The notes under the pieces: generated by a model
Seen by the model: the letters and a program-made list of their open reading frames with translations, nothing else
The model's database searches: none
Told to the model about the DNA's origin: nothing
DNA from: Paragonimus skrjabini miyazakii
Lineage: Eukaryota > Platyhelminthes > Trematoda > Plagiorchiida > Troglotrematidae
Reading direction: 5' to 3'
Assembly: GCA_014338405.1 (NCBI GenBank)
Contig: JTDE01002330.1
Coordinates: forward strand, 24,568 to 88,567
Length of the DNA stretch: 64,000 bases
Part shown: positions 12,826 through 24,963 of the stretch, piece by piece
Position numbering within the stretch: position 1 is the stretch's first letter
Layout: each line of letters opens with the position of its first letter
Translations under genes and position numbers: made by a program

Positions 12826-12857
12826 CGGTAAGCATAAGACATATTGTATGCTTACCG
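12826..12857. repeat. Perfect 11-bp inverted repeat (hairpin)
   Basis: CGGTAAGCATA at 12826-12836 is followed by a 10-base loop and the exact reverse complement TATGCTTACCG at 12847-12857. Nothing around it looks like a transposon end. It sits in a long intron of the minus-strand gene. Confidence 0.7.
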
Positions 12858-13283
12858 CACGAGTTTGGTGCGCTATCCGGGTTTTATACGACCCCTAATT
12901 ATGCTCTGCAAATTGCATTGAGTATCTACATCCACTTACTCACAAGTCAGCCAACAGTTGACCGCAAAACGTATTGAACCTTCGTTGTGTGGACATGCAA
13001 AAATGACTCTACTATGCTGGAATTGGCTGCTCTCTTTATGGAAGAACATCAAACAGTGATGTGCCTTACCAGACAACACTTATCTTAACCTTCCGATTTA
13101 CGCTGCTTGTGCTTTTCCTTCAGTCGTTGCTCCATCAAATGTTCGCGAGTACATTCATATTTGTTTGCTAATCAGAAACTGACGATAGAATGAGCATAGC
13201 AAGCAACATCTGCCTTCATGCCTTATTAGTGAATTAAACGGAGATAACCCGATTATTTGAACTGACTTGTATATCTATCATGA

Positions 13284-13435
13284 TTCGGACACCACCCACG
13301 ATCAATTGCACTCTTCACTTTTGGAATGATAATCGTGGGTGACATATTTGGAAAGGGGCATACAACTCGACATTTGCTCTAGTCAGAGCCTAAAGTGAGA
13401 TGAACTTACTGACGAACGTGCCATTGACTTCACGT
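13284..13435 (-). repeat. Old SINE copy
   Basis: Several blocks of the SINE consensus appear in the right order on the minus strand (CACCCACGATCAATTGCA, GAAAGGGGC, GCTCTAGTCAGAGC, GTGCCATTGACTTCACG) but with many changes between them. It is the most diverged member in the window. Confidence 0.45.
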
Positions 13436-13697
13436 TGAGCAAATCAACCCTACCCAATTTTTAGTCGTATTAGCTGGCAGATGACAGGCATTTCTATTTG
13501 GTCATTTGCAACGACAGTCACGGCATAGACACTTCGCTAAATGATGAATCCTCGTATGTACATGAGTAATTAACGTATGTACCCAACATACTTATGTTAC
13601 ACAAGCCGCTTTCTTCAATTGCGTCGTAACTACTAGTGAAAATATCCAACTGTTGCATAGTTCAAAAAGAAATCGTGTGCCTTGCGCTAATTTACAC

Positions 13698-13744
13698 CTG
13701 AACAGATTTTTGGAGCCATGGATGTCTATAATAAAACATACACA
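13698..13744 (-). CDS. 47-nt mini-exon of the unknown gene
   Basis: The acceptor ends GCTCACACAG and the donor is CAG|gtgtaa. The segment enters in phase 1 and leaves in phase 0, exactly filling the phase step between exons 14254-14026 and 11026-10882. It encodes about 16 residues (CMFYYRHPWLQKSVQ after a shared Leu). The exon is too short to judge by composition, so the support is splice signals and phase only. Confidence 0.4.
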
Positions 13745-14025
13745 CTGTGTGAGCATGACGTAAAATTGCGCTTGAGAAGGCACGCCAGATTTCGTGTGAT
13801 ACATGACGGCTAAATTGTTTTAATCTTCTCAGGTTTGAGTCGGGCAAAATAGATACAATTTGTGAACAGACCCGTTGTGCAAAACAAAACCGTTTTTAAC
13901 AGTTCATTACTACTTTTAGAACACATACAGACGTAAGCTCGGTTGACAGAAAATTAATTTATCACCTGGTAACCGTTACAAACTCTTGTGAAAACATACG
14001 CAGCATCATAAAATATCAGACTCAC

Positions 14026-14254
14026 GCATGTCAGCCTCTTCTCTGTAAATTTCCACAGCCACAGCTTGAATAGCAAAAAGCTTTCTAATTTCCATTTGCA
14101 TATACATTGTTACAACGTCTGGTGAGTCACTTAACTGTGGAAGACTTCCGCCGCGTACACTCATTCGAACCAGAGCTGTCACCATTTTCAAATCTTCACC
14201 CAGGTGATATCTGTTCACTTCGCAATTCTTGAATTTTAGCATCCTTCTTGCCTT
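14026..14254 (-). CDS. Exon of the unknown minus-strand gene
   Basis: The acceptor TTCGGTTTCCAG and the donor ATGC|gtgagt are both good. The exon has 229 nt, phase 0 in and one base out. Its 76 residues start basic (KARRMLKF) and contain EDLKMVTALVRMSVRGGSLP, then a long amphipathic helix-like segment (MQMEIRKLFAIQAVAVEIYR). It is one of the clearest coding segments in the window. I do not recognise the family. Confidence 0.72.
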
Positions 14255-14554
14255 CTGGAAACCGAATGATGTCCAATTTTCAGTAGTGTATAGATTAAGA
14301 AGTCATATGATGCTATACTCAACATATTTTACATAATATTATTATTGTATGTACTCTACTGCGTGCATAATATGGCGGACGGTCTGATAATCTGTACTTC
14401 TAAACATGATGTAGACCACAATGCCGGCTATTGTTGATAAAAACAGAAAATTTTGAAGAATATTTCGAGTAGTTTCGTGTCACCAACAACTGAGTTCTGT
14501 TTTCGAGTTCAGTTTGACGTCTCTATGACGCGAAACACGGGATATGTGTTTTAC

Positions 14555-14698
14555 CCCCGAGTCGGTCAGTTGTGTTTGAATCGAGTTAGCAAATTTACCA
14601 GATAGCCAGATATACAGTCGAATTTTCTCCAATTTCACAATCAGAACAATTGCTTCAAGTTGCATGTTAAAAATCCATTCGCACGTGTAACGAAGCAA
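14555..14698 (-). CDS. Exon of the unknown minus-strand gene
   Basis: The acceptor is TTTGTTGGTCACCAG, and the donor is GGG|gtaaaa 144 nt later. The exon is phase 0 on both sides, so it fits exons 15747-15632 and 14254-14026. Its 48 residues include a hydrophobic helix-like core (LEAIVLIVKLEKIRLYIWLS). A second possible donor inside (CTG|gtaaat) would give phase 1, which does not fit downstream. Confidence 0.55.
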
Positions 14699-15631
14699 CT
14701 GGTGACCAACAAATGATAAATGATTGGCTACCTTATTTCCCAACCTTCAGCGAGGACTTTGTTTGGGTCAAGTAAAGTGATCAAGTCAAAATCTTTCAGG
14801 CTCGATCATTACCTATAGCAACCTTGTTCCGCGAACGGCATAGTTGTAACGGTGCAACTATTACGTTGGGTGGGTTACGCAGTTCAAGCAAATGGAATTG
14901 GTGTTTGATTTGGTTCGTAGTGTATCAAGCGGCAAAAATATAACGATAAAATTTAAACCCAAGTTGAAAAGCTTGTATTTTTTCAGTATCATTCTAGCTG
15001 GTTACGAATTGCAGCTAGGCAGGCAATAACAAACGCGACTGTCACCCATATGACGGACACGTCCAAACAGTTGAACTATTCAAATCGTCCACAGTTTTTC
15101 ACAACCTTCCGGCAAATAAGCTATTATTTTCATTTAAAATTTCATTTCTAAACTCCAAGTGATGTGACTCGCTTGCTGTTCATTCGACCAGAATATACGG
15201 TAACCGACGACCGTTGGCACATGGAAATGGGAGGTCAAGAAACGCAGCGGGAACAAAGCTAAATACCTTCACGATTACGCGAGACAAGATAGCTTTACTT
15301 AATTAAGGTTTTAAATTAATTAATCAAATAAATTGATTAGCGTGGAATTCAAAACATAAGATACCATACTAGGGGAAGAAACCGGCTACAAAAGGTGGAT
15401 TTGTCGATTTTGTCCGAAACCACATGCTTCCGACAAATTGATTGCTACTAACTGTTGGTTCTAGGCTTTTTAACATTTATTTACATTGCTTTATGAATCA
15501 TGGATCTGTAGGTGACAAAATTTAATCTGCCACTCATAGAAGCAAAAGAGGGCGCGTTTGTAAATTACAATGCCTGTCACGCAGCAGAAATGTTTGAACA
15601 GTTGATGCCGTGCTAGGTATTATCAACTAAC

Positions 15632-15747
15632 CTTTGAGCAGATTTCTTCATTCAGTGTATAGAGGAAGTTTCCGGTTTCCCTGATTTTTTCAATACCCGT
15701 GAGAGATAAATCATTCCATAGGTGCAAATCGAGCAGCACCCGAAAAT
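15632..15747 (-). CDS. Exon of the unknown minus-strand gene
   Basis: The acceptor is CTATTCGTCAG and the donor is AAG|gttagt. The exon has 116 nt, enters in phase 1 and leaves in phase 0. Its 38 residues (LLDLHLWNDLSLTGIEKIRE in the first half, LNEEICSK at the end) read like a soluble helical segment. It has no internal ATG. The other two frames are closed. Confidence 0.6.
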
Positions 15748-16128
15748 CTGACGAATAGATGGCACATTTTGGTTGAAAAATGTTAATTCATACAACGCAA
15801 AAATTTAAGTCATAATCAGGACAGAGTCTAACAAAGTTAGATCTGCTAAATCTTTAACACAATCAGTTGTTTCAACATGTCACCATTTTTACTCATAAAG
15901 CCACCGTTAGGCAACGGTAGAAGACTACTTTCCAGTTAACGCACTAGGAATAAAATTGAAATGTTTCACAACGATTTATCCAACTGCAAACTGCGATTTG
16001 GTGACCGAACGATTTATGCATTTCAAAACGATTAAACAGTGCACAATGGAGTAACACATAAAGCAACATTGTATCACAAAACTGCACCTATCAAGTTTGT
16101 CACGACTGCACAATTGTTTTGTACATAC

Positions 16129-16317
16129 TTCCATTGGCTCCAATCTCAGAAACATGCAGGCGAAACCCATGTGAATTTTTGGGATTCGACGCAATGAAAA
16201 AGAGACCACAATGCTCACTGAAGGATAAAATTATTGTGGTTTTGAAAATGCACCCTCGATTAATATGTAATTGATCAGTGATATTTCTGCTGATCATTTT
16301 CGCTCTTGCATTAAACA
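16129..16317 (-). CDS. Exon of the unknown minus-strand gene
   Basis: The acceptor is GACTAACTTCAG and the donor is GGAA|gtatgt. The exon has 189 nt and is phase 1 on both sides. It encodes about 62 residues that look like a beta-sandwich domain: FKTTIILSFSEHCGLFFIAS, then a short turn and FRLHVSEIGANG. The GLFFIAS strand pattern is faintly like the C-terminal domain of some large calpains, but no catalytic residues are present, so I make no assignment. Confidence 0.65.
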
Positions 16318-17209
16318 CTGAAGTTAGTCATTTATACGCGACAGTGTATCTCACAGCCTAAACTCGCCATTATTTGTGCGACCTCCGTTTAACAATCAAA
16401 ATCAGGGAAGAAACCTATCACATTGTATAAGTAGGTATTGTCCCAAACTTCATCGTTTACGATCAAGCGAACCAACTGTAGTTTCAGTGACACTCTATGA
16501 GCTCCTAATATTTCTAGTGTTAAGCTGAATTGCCCAGATGTCGTTATGTACTGAGGCAATCAGTTAAAATATTGGATCACCATATTTTCCACGATTGCAT
16601 TCACTTTTAGAAGGAGTTTTGCAGCAAAGTAACTGGCTGAATAAAGACATGGTGCTCTTCTGAATGCGCGCGACGAAGAGACAATATTTAGGCTACGTAG
16701 GACGCCTGGTCACAATTCTGATACTGAGTACAGTTGGTATAAAAGTACTTAACCGTCAATTCCAAATTATTTAACTGAGGATTCCCTACGATTGAGGAAC
16801 TTAAAGTGAACATATATTCTGACAGATATCGTGTACTACGTATAAAGAGGAACCGAAGCGTTCATTTGCTTCCGTTTCCAATCTAACTTGCACATTATTC
16901 GATTCATTCTGATATGAAAGTGGTGCACTAAGCAAACAGATATAAGTAGGACATTACCATATGTATCGTCCGCTGAAACAGAAAGGAGCATATTATCTGG
17001 GAAATCACTACCTCGGTCAGACAAAATGGTCTATTCCTAAATAACAATGCTTGAATAAGCTATCCAAATTGAACATTTGAACAAAAATTTTTTGGCTACT
17101 GACACTCGAATATATTCGTACTGGACCCTTGAGTTAATCAAATCAGAGTGGAACCCTGTTAAAATTTGCATTTATTTGTGGTTGAACAGTACTCACACTT
17201 GATCTTAAC

Positions 17210-17269
17210 CTTCGTATTCATGCAGGCTTTCAAGATAGCCTGTTTCAAAAAGAACTGAATTCGCATTTA
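17210..17269 (-). CDS. Candidate 60-nt exon, most 5' of the chain
   Basis: A segment encoding 19 residues (ANSVLFETGYLESLHEYE) ends at AAG|gttaag and is phase 1 on both sides, which matches the next exon. The acceptor (ACTATAACAAG) is weak. It is the least certain member of the chain with 8932-8883. Confidence 0.35.
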
Positions 17270-20200
17270 CTTGTTATAGTTTGAAGACACTGTATATTTT
17301 CCCCAAGGTCAAGATCAGAATACCTGTTGTGTAGTCCTGAGGTGACTATGCTGACAATGATGGCACAGGTTTTGCATTAGTCAAAACATAATCATCCTGT
17401 CCGAGTGTTCAAACATTTATGAGTTAAGCAGACGCTGTGACGAAGTGTTCCCTAAAATGATGATAACCAAATCCGACCCTATTTCAATCTCGTAAATTGC
17501 TGAACAAACAACTCCGTGCTTTATCTGTAATGAACGAGTTGGATAAACGTTGAAAGGCCTGCCAAACTAAATTTGTTCACCATTCACTTGATTGTTACAG
17601 GTATCATTGTAAAAACGTTTTCATATTCTATAAGTCGACGGCTTTGATGATATTCAAAATGAGTATGTACATTTTGGTTGGTAGTTAGTACTTCAGCGCA
17701 TTTTCCACAGTAGAGGCTTCTGGTTGACAGAACAGCCAAATACATATCCGACTGATACTGACTAGCTTGTACTTCAACGTTTTCGCAAACTAATGAAATT
17801 ACACATGTAAGTTTGTTGATGTATTCCATGCATATGAAGGAGCCACGTTTTCTGGGGAATGAGGCGTATTGTGACTTTAATCACGCCTTGCCTCGAACAC
17901 ACTGGAATAAGCGGATGTTGCCGGCCTTAGCGGTTGACTTCAGGACTTTCCTGGGGATGTTTGCACCGAGTAGAAATGTTTAATATGATCAAAATGCTTA
18001 AGCAAACATATGCAAGAATGTGTTTATTCGCTGTGACACTCTACAGCCTTGTTATGTTGATATGTCGGACAATGCGTTCGTTGATGGACAACAGACAATA
18101 TCCGATGAGGTGCACAAATCATCTTCTATATGTGCACGGCACATGATTATTGAAACGATTAAAGACTGCTCGAAATGATGAACGAGTAAGAATTAAACGG
18201 GAGTTTGTCGTTAATAATTTTGGCAGGTACACGGAATCGTCGAACACTGAAGTACCGTGGGCTAAAGAATCTTAACCATGTTTTCATCTCTTGTCTGGTT
18301 TGAACCAGACTGTTCAGAAAACCTCTATTTTTCGAGAAGTGGCGGTCGTTCAAGAGATGTTAAATATCAATAAGGAAAGATTCCGCTACCGTTTTTCTAT
18401 ATTGCTCCGTTGAGACTTTTTGGCAACCTACTTCACTTTCAACTTCAAATCAAACATCGCCCTTATTCGAATGCCACTTTCATATTCAGCTGGAGATTCT
18501 GGCTTGCATCTTTCCAAAAAAAGCGTTAGACTCGAGTTCCGCTTTTAATAGGACTTGTCAGTAATGCATCTTCTTGCCACGGTTGAAATTAAAATTCGGT
18601 TCAAGTTTTCCACAGGTAACCGGATTGTTTGTTGTACATTTGAATCACACACGTCAAGACCAGATTATCATAACTAAATTTTTAGCCATTTTCTTCGTGA
18701 ATATTATTCAGATTGTCCGATCCTCTAGATAAGAGACGGACTACAGAGTTTGTTTGAAAGCGAACACATGCGATCCAATGCAAGAGGTGTAGAATATGAA
18801 GTTAATCGTATCTCCGACCACTCGACAATTATCGATTGCGATTTTCAACTCACAAGACTGTGAAAACAAGACCTGGAACCACGCTAGTTGGTTGTTCCCA
18901 GTAGTGATGTACCACTATCTGACTCTACGTTGTACTATCTTTGTGACACAACCCAAAAATCCTACACTGACCATCACCACAGAGTCGAATATAATGAAAG
19001 CAACTATACTTTTGAAAAATCTCGACACATCAGTTACTGACCCGCAACTTGTGTGATTTCTATATCGCATATATATGTACCGAATCAGCCAACATATTTT
19101 TTTATTGCTCAAAATAACTGAGGGGTATTTACGCCAATTGGTTTGAATGGTTATGAGGCATAACTTGAAATATGAAATCGTTTTGTACAAGCTGCCATGA
19201 AAAACTATAAGACACTTTCCAAATAATTTGCTGTAAAGTATAGATCAATTCGGTTCATGTAAATTGGCTGTCAACTACGAGTGTGCAAACATAAATTGTC
19301 TATATAAAACTTCCACCTAATGGCGTCAGTTAGATGATTCAAATGAGCACGATAAACTGTGTTCATAATGTAACAACTCTTGTCTCAATCGAATTGCCTG
19401 TAGGGCTGCGTCTGAATCTGGTCTTGCGTTCTCAAACAGTCATTGCATCCAGCAGTTTTCCTGTATCCACGGAAACGTATGCAGTGGTAGAATGGAATCA
19501 ATAATTAGAAAACAGAAATGGGAAGGATACGTCAAGTTGACCGAACTATGCGCCTGCACGCAGGCTGGAAGGTGGCGCTGATCAGAAATGAACACCACGT
19601 CACCCATCGTAAGACAGTTATAGACAGTTGGTCACTAGAGAGGAGTTCACCGTTCATGTGAGTTTTGAAATGCGACAACATTATGCTGATCGGCTGCAAG
19701 CAGCCCAATATTTTGCTCGAAAACCGGGTGTCTTTCGATCTACCGACAGTCTAAGTTGTGAAAACTCAACATCGCGTATCCACAACGAAATGCGTTACAA
19801 AACACAATTCATCGCCTAGTTGTTCTCAAAGAAATGCAATATTAGAACAAATAGCGAAGAGATGTTCAAACAAAATCTGTTTTCATTTCCTCCCCCTCTG
19901 CATTCTTAGATGAATGGCGTTTGATGATTGCCAGTAGAACCAGTATTGGATTAATCAAAACTTTAATGTATACAATCTGTCCTGGTAGCCGTTATAGTTG
20001 TTTCAGATGTAGCTTCGTTTGCATGATATCTAAGTCAACTATGGTAGCACGTAGTTTCCGTGCATCGTTGTAATTCACAAGCTTCTCAAAGAAATCTTGT
20101 CCCTTCAGCGACTTACCCGTTGCTCGCTTTGTACAATATTTCGATTTGTTTTTTCTCTTGAACCGGGAATAAGTCTACGTAATACTTCTAACCACCGGCA

Positions 20201-21213
20201 ACAAATAGTTACAACCGTTTGGTTCACTGCTCAACTTAAGAAATGTAATTGCCCCGCAAAGTTGATTGATTATTAAGACGCGACCAGGCACACTGCATTT
20301 TACTACAACGAAACGTTGCTACTTGACAATTAAATGGATCGTGAACTGCACTAATTAAAAAAATGTTTTACTGTACTATAAAAAACGACTGATATCAATA
20401 TGACTGTTTAGGTTTACTCATGTAATATTAGTTTTGATAGCAGCCAAGTTGACCAGATGAGCCTGTAACCCAACAAATTAGTATATCGTTGAGGTTATAC
20501 ATTTTCCCAATCTTAAATTGGTAGAACACTTACAGTTCGTTATTTTGACTATTGTATTTTCGGTTTCGACCTCATCAAAGACAATCTTTATTTGCGGAAA
20601 GCTGCATTCATTATCTGAATGGATATTCACTCACAGCCATTAGATATGAGATTTGCTGAATTCAAGTTGATGTTAGTCTCAGATTCACGAATAGTCGGAG
20701 TTCGCAAAATGCATTCCTTCCGTGGGTTACATATGTCTGTATATTCTTAATAATGCTTAAGAAGTACAATATTTCTGTGGATAATAATGGTCGGTAGCCA
20801 GTTTGCAATACTGTCCTATTCTATGCAAGAATCACTGTTTCAAAGATTTCGTTATTTCACCGTACAGCGGACATTTGGTCCTCCAACCTTCAGCAATATC
20901 AGGCAAGTGTTTATTCGATGTGGACTTATTATATTCGATGGTGTCTAAGTATGGGACAAAGTAGTGTTGTTGTATTGTCCAGAACGAGCAACGCCTCCTC
21001 ACCTTCTTTATTCATAGGGACCAACATGTACATGGACCGTCTTTACTTGATTGTCTTGCTACATATCCAATGGGTTCTGAAAATTACTCTGTGCCCTCAA
21101 GCAGAAGAGAAGTAATCACCAATGCTGTAGCTCAACCTAATGTGAATGGTAAAATGTGGAAACTCATAATGAGAACAACAAAGTTTCTAAATGAATAGCC
21201 GGTGATGACTTAC
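17270..21213. other. Stretch without a supported gene
   Basis: Open frames of 60-90 codons occur on both strands (for example 17584-17829 minus and 18915-19190 minus). None has convincing splice sites on both sides. A short SINE relic at 18514-18582 is the only repeat I can name. Further 5' exons of the minus-strand gene may be hidden here. Confidence 0.5.
18514..18582 (-). repeat. SINE fragment
   Basis: About 70 bases match the body of the SINE on the minus strand (GTTAGACTCGAGTTCCGCT, GACTTGTCAGTAATGCAT, TTGCCAC). Head and tail are missing. Confidence 0.5.
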
Positions 21214-21418
21214 CGAGAGCAGTAGCCAATATAGAGCACGCTTGTACGAGTAAATAAAGCAAGTTCATCTTGAGCAGGTAACTAATTTGCTTGTGTTCCT
21301 CCGTTATATGTTTTATTGGAAGATAAGCAACCAATGATATGCGAAGCACAGTTATCATCAAATAAACCAACCGCGAAGTGTATACGCAAATCTTAAAATT
21401 ACCGAGATCAATGATCAT
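21214..21418 (-). CDS. Candidate exon, hydrophobic (membrane protein?)
   Basis: A 68-codon open stretch begins at an ATG at 21418 and ends at a consensus donor CTCG|gtaagt. It holds two strongly hydrophobic segments (LVYLMITVLRISLVAYL and LLYLLVQACSILATAL) separated by a charged loop with HITEEHK. That pattern fits two transmembrane helices. No clear acceptor was found upstream and I do not recognise the family. It may belong with 21891-21685 just upstream. Confidence 0.4.
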
Positions 21419-21684
21419 AGCTACCAGCAATCAGTGATTCGTTAGTTTGGTGAGACCAGCACATCAATTCCTCTCACACCAGCATGCAAGTTAATGCATT
21501 TGTCACTGTGCAGTGTTCAAACTAAAACCCAACATTCTTACAGAGCAAGTTGGAAGTAATTAAACACCAGTATGCACTGCAATCGAGCTTCAGAAACATT
21601 GAGATAACATTAAATATAAGAACGTGGAAGCAGGTGCCTGTTGACCAAACGTAGTGAACAATTCTTTGTATAACGTGTTTTTAC

Positions 21685-21891
21685 TGCTAGGTTCTTAGCG
21701 ATTAAGGACAGTATTAACAACAATTCAATCAGGCAGGTGACTCGTGAAATACCGTTTCCACGTAGTAAACTCTGCGAACGAAATCTTAAGACATCAGTTA
21801 TGGTTTCGTAAACCACCGGTGAACAATTCCAACCAAAGTTTTGGACAATCGTCGGTATCACCAAGAATAATACCAAAAGACTTCGAAGCAT
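21685..21891 (-). CDS. Candidate first exon with signal-like N terminus
   Basis: From an ATG at 21891 the frame runs 69 codons to a possible donor GCA|gtaaaa. It opens with a basic residue and a hydrophobic core (MLRSLLVLFLVIPTIVQ) like a signal peptide or signal anchor. A second hydrophobic run (CLIELLLILSLIA) lies near the end. The donor is weak. The phase does not fit the obvious acceptor before 21418, so the link between the two segments is only suggested by position and character. Confidence 0.35.
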
Positions 21892-21944
21892 TCGTGCCCT
21901 CAAGATTGCCCCGCACGCAAGCACTCACTCTCTTCACTTAGTCC

Positions 21945-24863
21945 TTAAAATCGGGTACAAACACTAACGACTATCACATGTGTGTAGGTATTATGAAATC
22001 CCGCATCTGACCTCTGCCGGGCTAGATCCCAGGCAGAGTATAACCACATTCTTTCAGTTTGAGAATGTGGCGTCGTGCAGTGGCGTTCCACAAGAAGACT
22101 TCCTAAAAGCGGACCCGTTTGATCAGGGAACATCTTTTGATTTGTGAAATCTTGTGTGGGTGCTCTCCTTAAAGGATAAAACCATCCAGAACCATGCGGC
22201 ATGAAGCTTTTGGATATGCAAAATCGCTTTAGTACGCGACAGTTTTAGGACGAATCGGTAGTTTTCATTCACTTTCAAAGCACTCTTCAAATACCGCTCT
22301 GGCAAGCTGAACGTTAGTCTGTGTGCAAAGAAGGAATCGGGTGTAACGATCACACATTAATGGTACTATCCAGGAAGATCCTAACTGGAATTCTACCAGG
22401 GGACAGGGGATATTTTAACAATGCCAACTGAGTGGGAAAATATGAGTCAGAATAAAGTAGTTATGATTCGTTGGAGAAATTGAATAGTAGACATAACCGA
22501 CTTTAGTGACACAGTTCTAGTATGAACTAAGGAAAACGTATTGAACAACAGAAACACATAATTCGACCAAGCAAGTTTTACTTCTCGTTCAGGAGAAGAT
22601 CAACAAATGGTGTCCCCGAAAATAAACTTGCCTCATGAATATTTCCCCTAAAACTTTGTCATTTTCGCATATAAAATGTGTGGTCTATTGTCTTCCGATT
22701 AAAGTGGAGGATTGGAATAGAAAATCTTTTAGAAATCAAGCTTGAGAAGCAGCAAAATGATTAAAGCCTGATTCTAAAGTTGCAAAACAATAATTAATGG
22801 ACGGTTTTAAAACAAGGGTACTCTAAATCGGATAGCCACAACAACGTGCATATAGCAAAAATGTATATCACAACGTGTGCACCATGAAGAATGTAGTTCA
22901 TTTGTTAGACAGTCAAAAATAGAGAGCAAACAATAGCTAGAAAGTTTGAATAGCAACATCAAAAGAAGAAAGGTGTCAGTTAAAAACAGATAGGGTTCTA
23001 CTGGAGACGTCACATAGTCCACACCTTGAAAGCTACTTCACAATCTAACCAAACTACCATCAGTCGGCTTTCAAGTAGTTTGGGGGAAGTTTCGTCACAT
23101 GGATACCTATCCTCAAAAATATAAATTCAGCTTGCCCAGACCTTATGCCTAGTTTGGGGGAAAACCATCAATTTTATCCGACACAAACAAAAATACGACA
23201 TTGAAGCTCATACATGTCAACTTAGTTCTCACTATTCTCTTATCCTATATGGAAGGAATGACAGACAAACCTTCACTTTCCGGACTTGTTGTCATTCCCT
23301 TCTGCTGGGACTGACAAACATTGGCGGCCATTGCGTTTTATTAATTTATTCACGCCGTTTTACATTACCTCAGCAACGTGGTCAAATGAAAAAGATAGCG
23401 CAAGTTAATCCAAGATTACAGTTTTTGTTCCGTCACCGAGCATGATGCCAGTCAAAAATTGTCTTCTCTACTTGACAAAACTTATCTGAACTTGAGATTG
23501 TTTTTAAACCCAATCAACTTTGAACGTCAACAGGTGGCGAAATGCCCACAAATATCCAAAGGTGCGTTTGCATTGTCCGCCAAAGAAAATGCAGTGACCC
23601 AGTGGGAATAAGTTACTACCCGCGTTTAACACCTGACCTGCATATCGAGTGCGCGAGCTAGACAAACTGAATAGGTGTGAATGTGGGGAATTGGTAATTG
23701 GACTCAGCAGCCCGCGTGGAACGTAGACCGTAGTAAAGGAGTGAAATAATTCATATGTGCATCATGTTTAAAATAGCCCAGCGAGTGCCAGTGAGATGGA
23801 CGGACTCAAAGTTACTCAACATACTGTTTGCAAGAAACCACTTCCGTCACGTTCATCCGCTGACGAATGAACAATACGAAACGGTAATATGTAAGCCACG
23901 CTCAGAACAATGGTGGGTCGAGGAGTCGTCTAAGAGGCCATTATGTAAGACACATTCAATGTCAAGGGAAGCCATTACCCCGATGAAGTTACGGAATCCA
24001 CGGCCGCATGTGGTGGTAAACCAATTGAACCCGGAGGAGAATATATTTTAAGAAGGTTGCCACTCCATGCATTCTAGTAGACGGTGAGAAATACAAGTAG
24101 AAAGTTGCAATTTTTAAAAGTGTCCATCACCTGTATGCTTGTATGGCGTCGAGGGCATGTCGGCACACATGATTTGCTGAATGATTAGAATGAAAGGTAC
24201 CACACCGCATGCCCATTACCTATTTATCCAGCGAATACACTTGCTCATTAATGCATGTGTTGATCTGATGTGATCTATGTCGAAATGTAAATTATCTCTT
24301 GCTGTTAATCAGACATGTGTAGGCTGTACCACGTGAAACCGAATGCATTTAATATGTGACCCAGCTACTGTCGAAATATTCAACCATTATGTAGACAGAT
24401 GCTACAGCCCGACCAGTTGGACAGCATACGATGCGACCAGCAACTTCAAGCTAGACACCGCTCACCTCAACACCGCCTGTCGGTTAACCTGTCCAATAAA
24501 ATATATAGCCAACCACCTTCTTCTCGACGGTTTCCTTGGTCTGCAAGCCTTGTTTTATTCAGTGCAACGACTTTGAAACCGCATTGAGTCTAATGATTGG
24601 CACTTGGTGCAGTAAGTAGTTCTGGTTTGCCGGTGCTCAACCGAACGTGCTCGATTCAGACGAACAACATGTAACAAGGTGCTGTGAGAATGTATATTTA
24701 GAAATCTGTGCCTTCCCTCCTAGACACAACCACGCTGTCAGTAGTGAGATATACGAAATTATTACGGTAATTGCTTCTTCCTTGTTTGTTACAAATAGAA
24801 GCAAACTGAGTAGGCTGAACCTGGTTAGACTGAGTTCGTAGAGGGCGTAGTCATCAATATTAA
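21945..24863. other. Stretch without a supported gene
   Basis: Overlapping open frames at 21945-22353 (minus), 23755-24051 (plus) and 24343-24587 (plus) have the length expected by chance in this composition. The segment 24340-24640 has a composition like a retroelement end but no second copy is visible in this window. Confidence 0.4.
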
Positions 24864-24963
24864 NNNNNNNNNNNNNNNNNNNNNNNNNNNNNNNNNNNNN
24901 NNNNNNNNNNNNNNNNNNNNNNNNNNNNNNNNNNNNNNNNNNNNNNNNNNNNNNNNNNNNNNN
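24864..24963. other. Assembly gap (100 N)
   Basis: Exactly 100 undetermined bases, the usual placeholder for a gap of unknown size. Distances across this point are therefore not reliable, and an open frame that appears to run through it (24637-24975, minus) is an artefact. Confidence 0.98.

Larger units (their letters stand above)
1475..17269 (-). other. Multi-exon protein-coding gene of unknown function (3' part runs off the left edge)
   Basis: Thirteen candidate exons on the minus strand can be joined without a frame break: 17269-17210, 16317-16129, 15747-15632, 14698-14555, 14254-14026, 13744-13698, 11026-10882, 10588-10390, 10317-10058, 8932-8883, 4931-4724, 3077-3007 and 1703-1475. Every junction agrees in codon phase, for example phase 1 out of 4931-4724 into 3077-3007, and phase 0 from there into 1703-1475. 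The joined product is about 650 residues. It has no obvious long membrane segment, low-complexity tract or catalytic motif that I know. No start codon exon and no stop exon were found, so both ends are missing. Exons 17269-17210 and 8932-8883 are the least certain because their acceptors lack pyrimidine tracts. The introns hold SINE and RTE insertions. The exon structure is seen; that this is one gene is inferred. Confidence 0.6.

Noticed and set aside
16129..16317. Calpain C-terminal domain
   Set aside because: Only a short strand pattern agrees. No protease core or other domain of the family is seen in the neighbouring exons.
21214..21891. N-terminal membrane domain of an ABC transporter
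   Set aside because: Hydrophobicity alone fits. No ABC signature, Walker motif or linked exon was found.
23755..24051. 98-codon ATG frame on the plus strand
   Set aside because: No splice signals, no recognised domain, and the length is within what is expected by chance in 64 kb of this composition.
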